From contig BSBK01002930.1 of assembly GCA_027943335.1 (NCBI GenBank), positions 305,542 to 369,541 of the forward strand: 64,000 nucleotides of DNA, read 5' to 3'. Position 1 is the first letter of the stretch. Each line of letters begins with the position of its first letter. Source of the DNA: Chamaecyparis obtusa (taxonomy: Eukaryota > Streptophyta > Pinopsida > Cupressales > Cupressaceae). The position numbers were made by a program, and so were the translations under genes. The notes under the pieces were generated by a model. The model searched no databases. It was not told the DNA's origin and worked only from the letters and a program-made list of their open reading frames with translations. This document shows positions 28,019 through 39,853 of this stretch, piece by piece.

Positions 28019-30534
28019 TCATTTTGATGGTGTAAACTTACCATCCAATGTTGACTGAATACCAACATCTATCTCCACCATAGTTTGGATATTCTTCAGC
28101 TTCCTGCCCCACTTCTTAGGAGTCGGAGATAGCAAAGTCTTTTGAATCATAGTTTGTTCAATTGATAAGGAGATTTGATGATCAAAAACTTCACCCATAG
28201 GACTCATGTTATCTGGGTATTCACCTTGGTTTGACCTGTCCATCGACTCATGGGATAGCTGATTATATTCAACATCAACTGAATGGACTTGAAGATCCTT
28301 GTGTAGTTCATCATTTTGGAGGTCTAATGGACACTGAAGCATGTGAGATTCACTATTGTAAATTTCCTGGAGCATCTTGAGGTCTGAATGAGGCTCTTCC
28401 TGTAATGAAGGACCTAATGTTACATTATTTGAAAGTTGCATCGAGCTGGCCTGATGTGCAAAATCTAAATCCATATGTTGCTTGAAATCTTCATGGTAAA
28501 TAACACCCTCCTCATCTACAATTTCATATATGATTTTAGTAGCCAACTCTGTCAATAACTGTTCTAAAAGTTTTTGAGCTCTAAGATTGACTAATGCATC
28601 TTTTTTAAGCACATCTTGTGAAATGGGCATCTTAATAGGTGAAGCCTGGTACATAAGGTGATGAACTAAACTATCAACCTCTTGATTAGGCACATGTGAT
28701 GACTCCCATCCTATGGATCAGACCTTTGTAGAATAATTCTGAAGCATAAGGACAGAGCTCACCGTAAACATGAAAAAAATGGAGGACTTGTAATCATGAG
28801 AGAAAAATTGATGAGGCAACTGAATGATGGGCTTAAGAACCTCTACACAAGGAGATTGAGTTTTCTCCTGGCTATGATGAGCATGATAAGAAGAGCATTT
28901 AAGAGGATTTCTACAGTGATCCTCATGCACCATCATGATAGAAATACCCAAATTATTACACTGTGAAGTGAAATGACCTAACTGATGTTGGAACTTATGA
29001 ACTGAAGCCTCATTTTGATGTACAATGGACTGATCCCAAGATCCCCACTTGGATTTCAAAGTGATGAAGCTAGGTAACTTCTTAGCTGGATAAAAAAGAA
29101 TACATACTCTGGCTTCTTACAGAGGAAGCTCAAAAGGTACAAGGTCACGTTTAATGAAGATGCCAACCCTATTGGCTATAATTTCCATAATTTCAAGCTC
29201 CTTATATTCCAAAGGCAGTTTTGGCAGGCTTATCCAAATGGGAAAGTACAGGGGAAAACTGCTATCTAATTTTAGGTTTGGGGTCCAAAGTGAAGTAAAC
29301 AGACCAGACCCATTACAAAACCAACTTTTGACCTTATGAATATCATCCGTCTCAACTGAAGATACAAACTTAGCCATAAAAAAACCCAATTCATCATCCA
29401 AACAAAATATGTCTGATAATCCTACCCAGTTCTGAAAGGCCCAATCCTTACTATCAGAGAATGAGAGGGCATTATTGGAGAACTTACCAATGAAAGTCAT
29501 TTCCCGAAGATGATCAATTTGATCCTAAAGTAAATTTTCTAGCAAAATGATACTGAGCCTATTAGACATGTAGTTGCCAAAAGGAGAAATCACCTAATCT
29601 GTAGGGATCTGTGGAGATTTAGTTTGCCAAACTTGATACGACTTCTTTGGATTGAAGAGTGCTCTAAAATCCGCTTCTGAAAGGAATGAACTCTGGCCCC
29701 TCTTGGATTCTGCTTAACATTAGTGAGGCCATCCTGATCTGTCCTAGGACTAGGAGAATGATGGATAATAACAAGAGATCCAGGTGGTGTGCCTTCACAT
29801 ATGTCAAAAATCGGTTGGGGTTGAGGATACTGAGCATGACCTTTTCTATTTCGCCCATGGTATGATATTTTCTTACTTGAAAAGTCGAGACGCTGATTTG
29901 AAAATTTTTCTCGGCACCCAAACTGAGATTTGAACTGGGAGTACCGAGATAGGTTTTTAACAGTGGGTTTAGTCAAGGCAAATCATCTTGCAACTTGGGC
30001 AGAAGATTCCCCTTTTTCAAATGTGGAGGAAAAAGGAGGATCTGCTGAAATAGGAAGATTCCCCTTATTCGAATGAAGAGGAGCCTGCACATGATGGGAT
30101 GAAGGAGGAGGCGAGGTTTTAAAATGAAACCTAGGGTTAACAAAGAAGGGCTTCGCTAGCTGGACAATGGCTTTCCCTCAGAAAATATTGGGAACAACAG
30201 AGGCATCAGTTTGATAAAGAGGATCCGAAACCTGACGCCCAGAGAACTTCTGCTAAAAGGGACAAGAGTTAAATCCCTGAAGGATTTGATTGGATTTCCG
30301 AGGAATAGCAGGCTGGACAGTAGGAGGACCTCGAAAAACGCTTGCAAGTTCATGAAAGGAGGGGAAATCCTATACCTGATGCTGACCCCGCCTGTTCTGA
30401 GTACTGGAACACTCTCTGCCAAGATAGAACTGGTGGAACATTTGACTCTGGGACTGCAGAGGATGTCTTCTGCCGTGCACTTTCCATTCCTATTCTCCAT
30501 TCGCAAATCGCCCTTTCTGCTTGTTGTTCGCCAT
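28019..30534 (-). pseudogene. LINE ORF1 (DUF4283-type RNA-binding protein)
   Basis: Minus strand from ATG 30534 (MANNKQKGRF) to TGA at 28019, 35 bases before ORF2. ORF1 proteins bind LINE RNA. The part at about 29500-29120 is a DUF4283-type domain: DWAFQNWVGLSDIF, SLWTPNLKLDSSFPLYFPIW, then ELEIMEIIANRVGIFIKRD. A decayed zinc knuckle follows (LGHFTSQC, earlier Cys lost). The C-terminal part (28693-28019) is acidic and low in structure and ends in a basic patch (PTPKKWGRKLKN). Several stops (TAG near 30490, 30380 and 30270, TGA near 30180) and at least one frameshift near 30000 break it. Confidence 0.87.
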
Positions 30535-30560
30535 CAGCACAAGTCTCACATAAAACATGT

Positions 30561-31650
30561 TATAAAGTTGATCGAAACATGTTCTTGATTATTTATTTTA
30601 TTTAGTAATTAAACATATATAATAATAAAGATTAGAAATATATAATATAATTAAATAATATAAATAATAATTAAACTTATAATATGCAATTTTGAATTTT
30701 TGTACATATAATTATAATATATGATATAAATTATAGTTGCTAATAATATTATTATATTTTAAAATATTAATTAGTAATATAACATATATACAAGAAACTT
30801 AAATTTTTTTTAAATAATTATAATCTTAATTGTAATTATATTTTAAAACATATAATTATAATAATAAACTTAACTTCAAGTTTAGTTCTTAATTATAGTT
30901 ATTTTAAAAATATAAATAAACTAATTATTTTTACTCTTGATTTATTATTCCTAATTTTAATATTCTCATAAAATTATTTTTTAAACATACATAATAATTT
31001 CAGACGTTATTATGATATCTTGTACTGATGTGTTCTCTTTTGGCTCTCTTTTACTTTTATCGTGCTATGGACATAATGTATTGTGCAGCTGTACATAATC
31101 AATTACTCGTGCTTCCTCTTTGATGCTGTCCTAAGTTGGTGACAGCTTCATTGTTCTGAGGCCTGACGTCCTTGTGCTCTCTGTTTACTCTTGATTTCTA
31201 ATATACAACAAATTATTTGTCGAGAGATCAAAATGTATTGTTGATTATAGTTTTTTATATTTTTTAATTAAATTAGAATTTTTATAAGTTTATTTTAGAT
31301 TTTCTATTATTTAATTATTTGTACTTCTTTAAACATTTTTGTTGAAGTGTTTTTATTTAGAGTCTCAATATAATTGATCTGAATTTCTTTGTAAGTCGAA
31401 CATTTTATAATATAATGTCATTTTATCTCCATCATTTGTAAAGTACAAAGAAGTTCTGTTTAACGTTCAATATTTTTGACACTATTGCAGCAGTAATAAA
31501 ACATGACTTAGTGTATGGTCTCATTTTTTTGAACTGTTTTGGATACCTTGACAAAAAATATTCTGATGTAGTATCATATTTGATAATATAACCCTAAAAC
31601 AATTTGACAATTTTCATATAGAATTTTGAAAAATGAAAAATTAAGCTGCT
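30561..31650. other. AT-rich intergenic stretch, no gene seen
   Basis: TA-rich DNA with one less AT-rich island (31005-31200) that resembles the island at 17830-17960 in style (pyrimidine-rich, ends in TA-rich DNA), though I see no clear match. No frame, RNA gene or inverted repeat could be supported. Confidence 0.5.
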
Positions 31651-31687
31651 AATTAATAAACCCTCTCCACTATAATTAAAATTTCTT

Positions 31688-31818
31688 TCAGGGTGTGAGA
31701 CGTACACTCCTTACTTATCATTGCAATAGACTGCTGACGGGACACAACTGGGCACTCAAATAACCACACAAATTAAAGTTTTTTTCATGGTGTGAGACGC
31801 ACAATCCATACTTTTCAT
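31688..31818. repeat. Short diverged direct repeat upstream of the receptor-kinase gene
   Basis: TTTCAGGGTGTGAGACGTAC (31688) recurs as TTTCATGGTGTGAGACGCAC (31781), each followed by a CTTTTCATTGC-like string, period about 93 bp. It lies 370-500 bp before the proposed start codon, so it could be promoter or 5' leader sequence. Function unknown. Confidence 0.7.
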
Positions 31819-32524
31819 TGCGTATCAGTTGTCCTCATAATTTGGTCTAAAGTTTCACTTGACTGGTTTTCAGTAGAAAGTCTGATTTTTATTCATCCGG
31901 TCAAAAAGTTTAAATTACAAAGGCCTTATGTTGCAAGACCGCTATCATTCATTACTGTAAGAAATTCCAATTTAAGCAATCATACGCGCTTTTCTCAATT
32001 AGTCCTGTAAAGCAACCATTATAAACGGCCAGCTTTCCTAAAAATGTTTGACTCGAGATAAAAGCCCAATACAATCGATAAAGTCCTATGTAATCATTCC
32101 AAATCAATACCATTTCATTCCTATTCCTTCCCACCAAAGAAAAAGACAATGAGCCCAACTTAGTTCTTTCCATCATTCGCCTTTCTCTGCAATGGCCGTC
32201 AATTCTCATTTGGGTTTCATATTCTTAGTATGGGTTTTATACACAAGCCTTCTACACTGCTATTACTGTGCACATCCAGGAGAAGCGGCTGCAGCAACAG
32301 TAACACACCCACAAGAAGGTAATCAACTATCTTTATTTCTATGCATTTCCAGTCCTATATTCAAAATCAACTGCCTCAAAATTAGCTTGCAAAAACTCAT
32401 TTCTTAGGAAATTACTCTGTCTATATTAATTATTCTCTGTCTATATATTTCAATTCACTTAGGGCCCGTTTGGTTGGGGAATTGGAAAATGATGCAAATC
32501 ATGGTTATCCATAGCTTGGTTATG

Positions 32525-32800
32525 CAAACCCTCGTTATGCTTTTTTGGGACTGTTTGGTTGCCCTGGAAGATGGATTTGTAAATCCACATTCTCCGTTTG
32601 GTTGTCAAATTGAAAATAGGAATTGGAATTTATGAAATTCTCATTCTCTGTTTGGTTGAACATTTTCGAATTGGGATTGGAATGTAGGTCTCCATATGCT
32701 CTGTTTGGTTCTACACTTCAAATTAGAATTGGAGTTTGGGCCTCCATCTTCTTCGTTTGGTTGTTCATTTCGAATTGGAGTTGGAATATGACACCATTTT
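32525..32800. repeat. Subterminal tandem repeats at the left end of Harb-1
   Basis: About five diverged copies, period near 55-60 bp, each with a CNGTTTGGTT core echoing the terminal inverted repeat, followed by TTCGAATTGGAATTGGAAT-like sequence (for example 32577, 32650, 32698 and 32755). Harb-2 has two or three similar GTTTGGTT motifs in 43815-43870. Subterminal repeats of this kind often serve as transposase or MYB-partner binding sites in DNA transposons; that role is inferred. Confidence 0.75.
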
Positions 32801-33147
32801 TTTTTAATTTTTTTTTTAAAATTAATTTATGATTAGTCCGTTTTGATATATTTATTATATTTTATTGACCTATGTTAATTATATTTATTTATATTTAATT
32901 ATATTCAATTATATTTATTATTTATTATTATATTTAATTATATTTATTATATTTTGTTAATTTATTATATTTATTTCAATTTTAAATTTTAAAGTTAATT
33001 GAACTTGAATTTGTGTATTTAATCCATCATAAGAAATCAATACAATGAAAGTAAGAAGATTGCATTGCTTGATAATATAAAAATTGTATTGCTTCATATA
33101 ATCACATTGATTTTACATTGTGATTTGGAAAAAAAATAGATATTCGG

Positions 33148-33582
33148 CTATGGCCGCAGAATCAAAACAAAAAGTAGTAGGATAACAATGCAGAGAAGAC
33201 AACGTATCCACATCGCATCCACAATGACTCTCTGGACAACTTCCGCTCTTGCAATAACACACCTCGAAGCCTTGTAACACTTGCAATCATTGTACACTGC
33301 AGGTCTAGATGCATGTGTTGCCGAAGACGTAGACTGGGGTGTGTCACCGTCAACCCACTGAAAGAAGCCACACCCGCCACCATCCTACAAATAAACCAAT
33401 GTTAGTATTGTAAACTATCATTGTTGTCCAATGTGCAGATAAATATAACCAAATTTAATAACCTTTGTCTTGTTCACACATGTCCAAAATCGACGATCCA
33501 GGTTCCCTTGTGTTCACGACCTCCTCATGACAGCGCGCACTCCACTGCCACACTCACAAAAAGAGTTGCCTGCCATAGCCAT
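33148..33582 (-). pseudogene. Harb-1 GRF-type zinc-finger protein gene (one nonsense codon)
   Basis: Two exons, minus strand: 33582-33463 and 33384-33148, joined in phase by a GT/AG intron of 78 bp. Exon 1 gives FCECGSG, then after a TGA codon QGNLDRRFWTC. Exon 2 gives GGGCGFFQWVDGD, a middle linker, then a C-terminal hydrophobic run (LLCIVILLLFVLILRP). The Cys-x-Cys-Gly ... Gly/Asp-Arg-Arg-Phe-Trp-x-Cys ... Cys-Gly-Phe-Phe-x-Trp pattern is the GRF zinc finger, a single-stranded nucleic-acid binding fold in known members. The single stop (TGA, probably from CGA) disables it. Its homologue in Harb-2 at 44381-44853 is intact and in the same position. Confidence 0.87.
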
Positions 33583-34667
33583 TACCGCTGCAACCAAAAA
33601 AATATTTACTGCTCACAACCATAATTAGAACAAATTGGAAAATTAGAAGAAACAACTAATCAGATTGTAGATTGGGAATAACAATATCCATAAATTGGTG
33701 GTGTGAAAACACACCATTGTGTCAAAAATCCACGTTCGATACCCTCGTGTCCTTGATCCGACGACCAACTGTCAATCCTGCATATACATTTTATCGTAGC
33801 ACAAAGAACAATAAAAAAAATGCACCATGGAGTACCATTAGAATTCTGTACCTTGAAAAAGCAAACATCGGATAGCTCAATTTTATCCATCATATTTGTT
33901 GTCTCAGAACTATCTATCTTTAGAAATGTGTAAAACTGGGATGAATTAAATCAAACGCTAAAGATAGCAAACATGGAAAAAATGATAGGCATTAGCGTAA
34001 ATAATTGGGCTTATAGAAAAATCATAAGGACTATTGAAAGACAAAATCAAAAAATTGACAGTTCTGTTGAGACATCATTGCAATATCTAAGCATTCATCA
34101 CTTGGCACTCCTTGGTTTTACAATCAATAATAAAAAATAGCAATAAAAAGAAATAATGGGGATAATTTTAAAAACATACATACCATATCACCTTAAAATT
34201 AACTGTCCAAGAACAAATTGTGTATACTAGGACCCAAGCATCATAGCGCAAATACAAGCAAAGGGCACACAATCAAAGGGTATAACAATTGGATTGAAAA
34301 TGCAAGAAACGAGCAAAATGACTAGAAAAAAATGGCTCATGAGTGTAATTCGAAACATTGATGAAAATACTTGTAAAAAAAACCTTGATGTTTTAATCGA
34401 TGTTGAAACATGAGTGCAACATAAAGCATGGAGATCATTTGAGACATAAACTGAAATGAAAGATAAGACAAACTGAAAAGAAAGATCGAGACAATAATAA
34501 AGTATCAAGTGTTTTCTAAAGGCATGAGATGAAAATGACAAAATGTAACAACAATATAGAATGAAGATAAAGTAATCTTTGCATGAATCATGTATCCAAT
34601 TGTGCATGATCATAATAATCTAGCTGTACATGATCATAATTGTTATTGTTATTAGCTTATGTCAGAA

Positions 34668-34668
<1 letters not shown>

Positions 34669-34742
<74 letters not shown>
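34669..34742. repeat. (TA)n microsatellite
   Basis: Perfect TA run of about 37 units inside Harb-1. The Tyr-Ile frame across it is not a gene. Further short TA and TTGCTG-type repeats follow to 34940. Confidence 0.97.
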
Positions 34743-34743
<1 letters not shown>

Positions 34744-35134
34744 CCAAAGCTATATCGATTGAAATAATATATATTACTGCTGAGTATATATATACATAAT
34801 AATAAACGGCTATATCAATATGTATTTTGTTGCTGCGTAGATTATACATTGCAGTCGGCATTGACTTTATAAATATGCATAGATTATATTTTGTTGTTGC
34901 AGAGATTATATTTTGCTGTTGCATAGATTATACATTGCAGTTATATAAATATGCAATATTTAATATGTAGTGAAAACATTGAAAATACATACATACTCAT
35001 AGTTACTTCATTGTGCTCACTACATATTAAATACAATCAGATTTCAGATCTGAATATATATACAGAAAAGTAGGATTAATTACTTATATAAAATTACAAC
35101 AGCAATAATATAATTCTGATCAAAATTATAACAA

Positions 35135-35380
35135 TAATCTAACTGTGCATGATCATAATCTAACTGTGCATGATCATCTAACTATGCATGATAATAATCT
35201 AACTGTGCATGATAATAATCTAACTGTACATGATCATCTAACTGTGCATGATAATCATCTAACTGTGCAGGATCATCTAACTGTGCATGATAATAATCTA
35301 ACTGTGCATGATCATCTAACATTGATAATAAACAAGCACTATGCATGATCATCTAACATTGATAATAAGCAAGCACTGTG
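35135..35380. repeat. Minisatellite of CTAACTGTGCATGATMAT units
   Basis: About 10-12 units of 17-21 bp (core TAACTGTGCATGAT with CATC or AATAAT joining) inside Harb-1. The same unit in opposite orientation forms the array at 36785-37060 on the other side of the MYB-like gene. Isolated copies occur at 34590-34635 and 39262-39285. Confidence 0.92.
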
Positions 35381-35583
35381 GTCTAACAGATATTATAATT
35401 TAGGAATTAACCAAATTAATACATGACAAGATAATTTAAGATTAACCAAATTAACAATGATAGAACTAAAGCCACAGTAACAAAGTCCTAATGAAACACC
35501 AATATAGAAATATAGCAACAATATTTTAACAGATCCCACCCTCATGCATCTGTGGATCGACAAATTCTATCTATCAACATCAG

Positions 35584-36640
35584 CTAGTCCTCATCGGTTT
35601 CCATAGACACAAACCCATTGAGGACGGTTGGCTTGTTCATCAAGGTCTCGTAGACCGTGATCGCATCATTGGTGCTCACCTAAGGCATGGTTTTCAAAGT
35701 TTTCCATGCTCTACCTAACACGGCCTATTCCCAGGAATGGTCGACTGTGACAACCTGAGGCTCTTTAAGGCCCTCTATGAAGGTCTGCATTGTCTCACAA
35801 ATCATATCCAAGGAAGAGGCCAAAATTGCCTTCCTCTTCCTTGCCCTCCTCTGCGATGATCCTGTGCTCAGACATGATCGGTGAGTTGTAGTCTCATTTG
35901 ACTGCCCAAGGATATCATCATCCAGACTAGTCTGAGTCTCAAAAGGTGTGCCACACTTGGGCCCATCAACATCAGCATCAACATCATCATCATCTAACTG
36001 TGCAGGGCGGTTATAGTGCCCTTCCTCAGTCTCGCCAGCAGTTGTTGTGCCAGTCCCATTAGCAATGTCATTGCCAACAATTATGGCAAGGTCATTGTAG
36101 TATGGGAAAGATGTTCTTCTGAACATCCTAGCTGATCTATACTCTCGAGACTACACAAACACCAAAAAATGTGCATTGGACTATCAGAACAACATGCACA
36201 ACAAAAACCAAATTTGCATAGTTAAGAAAGCGGATATAAAAGTCATGAAAAGACAAATTTACCTCGAAAAGTTTGTCCCAAACCAAATCCGCTGCCTCCA
36301 TGGTCTGCATTGCTTCGTTCCAACCGAAGCCGCTTTTGCTCTTCAAGTCTCTCACAAGCTTGAATCCTTGCTTCCAAGTTTTTAGCTTGTTCTTGAATTG
36401 GTCTTTGCTTAGGTTCAGAGTCAACTCCGCATTGAACTACCTTTCAATGGCAGCCCATGCTTCTTTTTTGAAGCCACCTTCACATTTTCTACCAAGGTGG
36501 ACTTGGTCAATGAGAAAATCGAGGAAAACCCTTTCCATATGTTTGGTCCAGATCATTTTCTTACTGGACGAAGGCTCTTCCAATAGAATCGGGTCTTGAG
36601 CACTGCCATCAATGCTCATGAGTAGCTCAGTCATTTCCAT
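35584..36640 (-). pseudogene. Harb-1 MYB/SANT-like DNA-binding protein gene
   Basis: Minus strand. Exon 1 (36640 to about 36266) encodes MEMTELLMSIDG, WTKHMERVFLDFLIDQVHLG, KKEAWAAIER, FKNKLKTWKQGFKLVRDLKS and ...VWDKLFE, ending at a GTAAAT donor. Exon 2 (about 36155 to 35584) encodes YYNDLAIIVGND, an acidic linker, a basic QRRARKRKAI patch and a decayed C-terminus. This is the MYB/SANT-like (L10-interacting) module that accompanies PIF/Harbinger transposases and helps them bind DNA and enter the nucleus. Stops: TAG at 36437 (Lys codon in Harb-2), TAG at 35725, TAG near 35680. The short frame after the donor is intron. Confidence 0.85.
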
Positions 36641-36784
36641 GTAGTAGTCTACACATGGCTGTCAATGTTAGGAGATAAATACATACAAGGCATCATATAA
36701 TCAGGTGATCCTAATTCACTAATGCTAACGAGAACCATACATCACTAGGAAAATCAGAATCATAGAACAAGTTTCACTTAACCA

Positions 36785-37060
36785 TGATGACCATGTTAGA
36801 TGATCATGCACAGTGCCTGCTTATTATCAATGTTAGATGATCATGCACAGTTAGATTAAAATCATGCACAGTTAGATGATCATGCACAATGCTTGCATAG
36901 TAATTTAGAAGATCATGCATAGTTAGATTATTATCATGCACAGTTAGATGATCATGCACGGTGCTTGCATAGTAATTTAGATGATCATGCACATTATAGC
37001 TATTTAGATGATCATGCACAATGCTTTCTTAGTAATTTAGATGATCATGCACATTGACAG
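36785..37060. repeat. Minisatellite of ATGATCATGCACAGTTAG units (inverted copy)
   Basis: About 10 diverged units, each the reverse complement of the unit at 35135-35380, with TAGTAATTTAGATGATCATGC variants. The two arrays thus form a loose inverted pair around the MYB-like gene. Confidence 0.9.
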
Positions 37061-37069
37061 CATACATGA

Positions 37070-37150
37070 TTTTGGGGTGCGATTCCTAGTTTGGTGACCC
37101 TTTTTGAAAATGCGAACATGGATTTGCATAACCCCATTTGGCCAAAAACC
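37070..37150 (-). repeat. Inverted internal copy of the Harb-1 right subterminal sequence, part 1
   Basis: The reverse complement of about 37070-37150 resembles 42944-43030 near the right end of Harb-1 (shared TTTGGCCAAATGGGGTTATG and GGTGCRATTCCTWGTTTGG). A second part lies at 39437-39550. Together they flank the transposase gene, suggesting a rearranged or nested terminus. Confidence 0.75.
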
Positions 37151-37154
37151 CGAA

Positions 37155-37690
37155 AACTTACAATAAAAGGAAAACATACAACCAAACATCCAAAGGAAAA
37201 CATACAACCATACATCAAAAGGAAAACATACAACCATACATCCAAACGAAAATCAAAATCATGTATACAAGGCATAGTATAAGGAAACCAAACAACATGC
37301 ATCAATATCTCTGCATAAACATCAAAGAGAACCAGACAACCATACATCAAAAGGAAACCATACAACCATACATCCAAAGGAAAATCAGAATCATGTATAC
37401 AAGGCATAGTATAAGGAAAACATACAACCATACATCCAAAGGAAAACATACAACCATACATCCAAAGGAAAATCAGAATCATGTATACAAGGCATAATCA
37501 GAATCATGTATCCATCAAAAGGAAAACATACAACCATACATCAATATCTCTTCATATGTCATCCAAAGGAAAATTAGAATCATGTATCCATCAAAAGGAA
37601 AACATACAACCATACATCAATATCTCTACATATGTCATCAAAAGGAAACCATACAACCATACATCAAATATCAAAGGAAACCACTATCCT
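37155..37690. repeat. Minisatellite of CCATACATCCAAAGGAAAACATACAA-like units
   Basis: A block of at least 18 diverged units of about 21-26 bp (core ACATACAACCATACATC, then AAAAGGAA), with higher-order blocks containing ATCAGAATCATGTATAC and CATAGTATAAGG. Frames running through it in several phases are repeat artefacts. Confidence 0.9.
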
Positions 37691-37723
37691 ACACAGTCAT
37701 TAACCAACAAGAAAGTACAACTA

Positions 37724-39073
37724 TTATCTAGGTCTATAGTCTTCCCACATCCTACTCGCTAGGTCATCCCGAAACTGTGACCACTTAGTTCTATCCTACT
37801 GAGAGAAGCCATATGTCTATAACACTGGCACATCGACCCCACCACGATCATGATCATCCTCCTCTTCCACTTCCACCTCAGGTAGGCCATCCACTTCTGT
37901 GATGTAATTGTGAAGTATGCAACACACCAAAACAATATAGGCTTGTGTCATGATATCATAGGTCGTTGCATGTCTCAGGATTGGAAAATGCCGCTTCACA
38001 ATACCGAAGGTGCGTTCTACTACATTTCTAAGAGAGGTGTGTTGATTTTTTAACAACTCCCTAGCATTTTGTATTGGGTTTTCTCTTGAAAATTCCTTCA
38101 AGTGGTACCATGTAGATCGGTAAGCAGTGAGAAATCTAGGGGCATTCAGATATGCCGCGTCCACTAGATAATATTTTCCTGCAGAGAGTTAGCAGAGTGT
38201 TAGGACTGAATACATATTGTGTGCCCTTTAGTACATTAAACTATGATTTGGCGTACTGGGGGGGACCTCAAGTGGATCTTCTCTACTTAGAGCTGAACCT
38301 AGAACATGACTATCGGCAGCAGACCCTTCCCAGTCGGCAAGAACATACTGTAATGTGCAGTTAAAGGAAACTACAGCAAGCACATTTTGTGACAGGTTCC
38401 CTTTTCTATCATGATATTTACTCTGCTTCTCAATCTCGATAGTGATTGGGATGTGTGCTCCATCTATAGCTCCAATGCAATCCTGTCAAATATGGTGTGT
38501 ATGGGAAAATGCAAAATCAGCCTCTGATACAGTGGGGAACACTATACCAAACAACATAATCAAAAGACCAAACGGGACCATACGGGTGTTCCCAGTAATT
38601 TCAGGAGGAGTGCCCGGTCCAGGCAGTTTGAAGTAATCTCCATGAAGTGCTAAGATGCTCGTCAGTAACTTGTGGAAGTACCTACTGACTATCTCTCCAG
38701 AGTGCCCAAAGTTATGGGCAATCTTGCGGTTCCGAAGATTGTGCCCAAGAGTGTGGAGGAACATCACTAGTTGTTCGTCTATTGTCAAGTGTCTACTATC
38801 CTTCAATGTTCCTCTCTGCCTTAATATCATAGCTAGTTTAGAGAAGGCAGCCTGACTCATCCGAATTTGATCGTGACAATCAACTTCAGTGGAGTGAACA
38901 ATCTCTCTATAAAATGAATTGCCTTTTCAGATTCTTTTCCCTCTGTTGCTACCTTCTTCAGCTTGCAATAGTTTGAGCACAACAACCAAGGCACAGAGAC
39001 AAGCGATAATCCAGGTGTATGTGGTCTTCCTAAGTATTTGTGCATACACTTGTATACTGTCGTCAGGATCCAT
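37724..39073 (-). pseudogene. Harb-1 DDE transposase gene (DDE_Tnp_4 / PIF-Harbinger), disabled
   Basis: Minus strand, three exons aligned with Harb-2. Exon 1 begins at ATG 39073 and includes a helix-turn-helix region (DEQLVMFLHTLGHNLRNRKI, SGEIVSRYFHKLL). Exon 2 is 38482-38257 (DCIGAIDGAHIP, first Asp; WEGSAADSHVL, second Asp). Exon 3 is 38178-37724 (YYLVDAAY; SLRNVVERTFGIVKRHFPIL, catalytic Glu; ILHNYI). Exons 2 and 3 have exactly the lengths of Harb-2 exons (226 and 455). Damage: a TGA in exon 1 near 38930, an unclear exon 1 donor, and stops near the C-terminus (after DVPVL and after GFSQ). The catalytic triad itself is still visible. Confidence 0.92.
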
Positions 39074-39285
39074 CAGTGGCCTGAAACGTGGACAACAGAA
39101 ACGTTGTCAGACATGACTGTATATCAAGAAACAAAGAATGGGAGCAAGCAATAGTAAATGGAATACAGCAAGGACTACCAACTGGTTAGGATCATAAGCC
39201 CATAAAGAACAATGCAAGAGTACATACCTATATAGATACAACAAGGACTAGCTATGTAGATGCAAGCACTGTGCATGATCATCTA

Positions 39286-39715
39286 AATTGCTATCATACA
39301 TATATACATACAGGCATACATATATACATACATATACACATACATATATACATACATGTATACATGTACATACATATACACGTACATATATACATACATG
39401 TATACATACATACATCATACATGTATACATACATACCCAATTTTCCCAAAAACGTGGATGTCAGAATTCCGGCTCAGGAGGTGGAATGAGTTTCATTTCT
39501 ATGGAATTAAAATTGTTTTGCAATTCTTGTCGAGTCCGCCCTACTACACGGTTTTGGAATTACATACGTACATACATACATACATATATACATACATACA
39601 TACATACATACGTACGTACATACATATGCATGCACATACATACATACGTACATATATACATACATACATACATACATACATACGTACGTACATACCTATG
39701 CACATACATACATAC
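39286..39715. repeat. (CATA/TATA/CGTA)n microsatellite in two blocks
   Basis: 39286-39437 and 39562-39715 are CATACATATATACATACGTA-like runs, separated by unique sequence at 39438-39560. Tyr-Ile-His-Thr frames here are low-complexity artefacts. Confidence 0.96.
39437..39550 (-). repeat. Inverted internal copy of the Harb-1 right subterminal sequence, part 2
   Basis: Its reverse complement resembles about 42850-42955 (shared TTCCACCTCCTGAGCCGGAA followed by CCACRTTTTTGG). It is the adjoining half of the copy found at 37070-37150, with the transposase gene and microsatellites between them. Confidence 0.8.
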
Positions 39716-39853
39716 ACATCTTAAGCTATCAATGCCTCTCAAATTTGTTTAAAACAATACACCATTCATTTACATTAGTACCTTCTACGAGTCTAAATCT
39801 TTAATTTGGTCTTCTAGACAAATCTCTCAATTTGCCTTGCATATAAGATGGCA

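Larger units (their letters stand above)
18514..30560 (-). mobile_element. L1-type LINE (plant RNase H-bearing lineage), interrupted by Copia-C
   Basis: Read on the minus strand: short 5' UTR, ORF1 (30534-28019), 35-bp gap, ORF2 (27983-23680; endonuclease, reverse transcriptase, zinc finger, RNase H), a region with another open frame (23282-18807), then a 3' end GTGGCTAGTCCACTTTGG followed by an A-run at 18515-18521. Without the 3.65-kb Copia insert the LINE is about 8.4 kb. Both ORFs have stops and frameshifts, so it is dead. The 5' limit is an estimate: AT-rich DNA starts just beyond 30560, and I could not find a convincing target duplication. Confidence 0.85.

Noticed and set aside
34227..34613. 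128-codon hydrophobic frame in Harb-1
   Set aside because: AT-rich, Phe/Ile/Ser-biased, no counterpart in Harb-2, no motif; judged chance.
35135..35380. Possible CRISPR-like array (regular short repeats)
   Set aside because: Units abut with variable 2-6-base joins, no unique spacers, and the setting is a plant transposon; it is a minisatellite.
37091..37762. Lys/Thr/His-rich frames up to 145 codons on both strands
   Set aside because: Tandem CATACAACCATACATC-type repeats read through in many phases.
39271..39752. Tyr-Ile-His-Thr-rich frames of up to 154 codons
   Set aside because: Products of a CATA/TATA microsatellite in every phase and on both strands.
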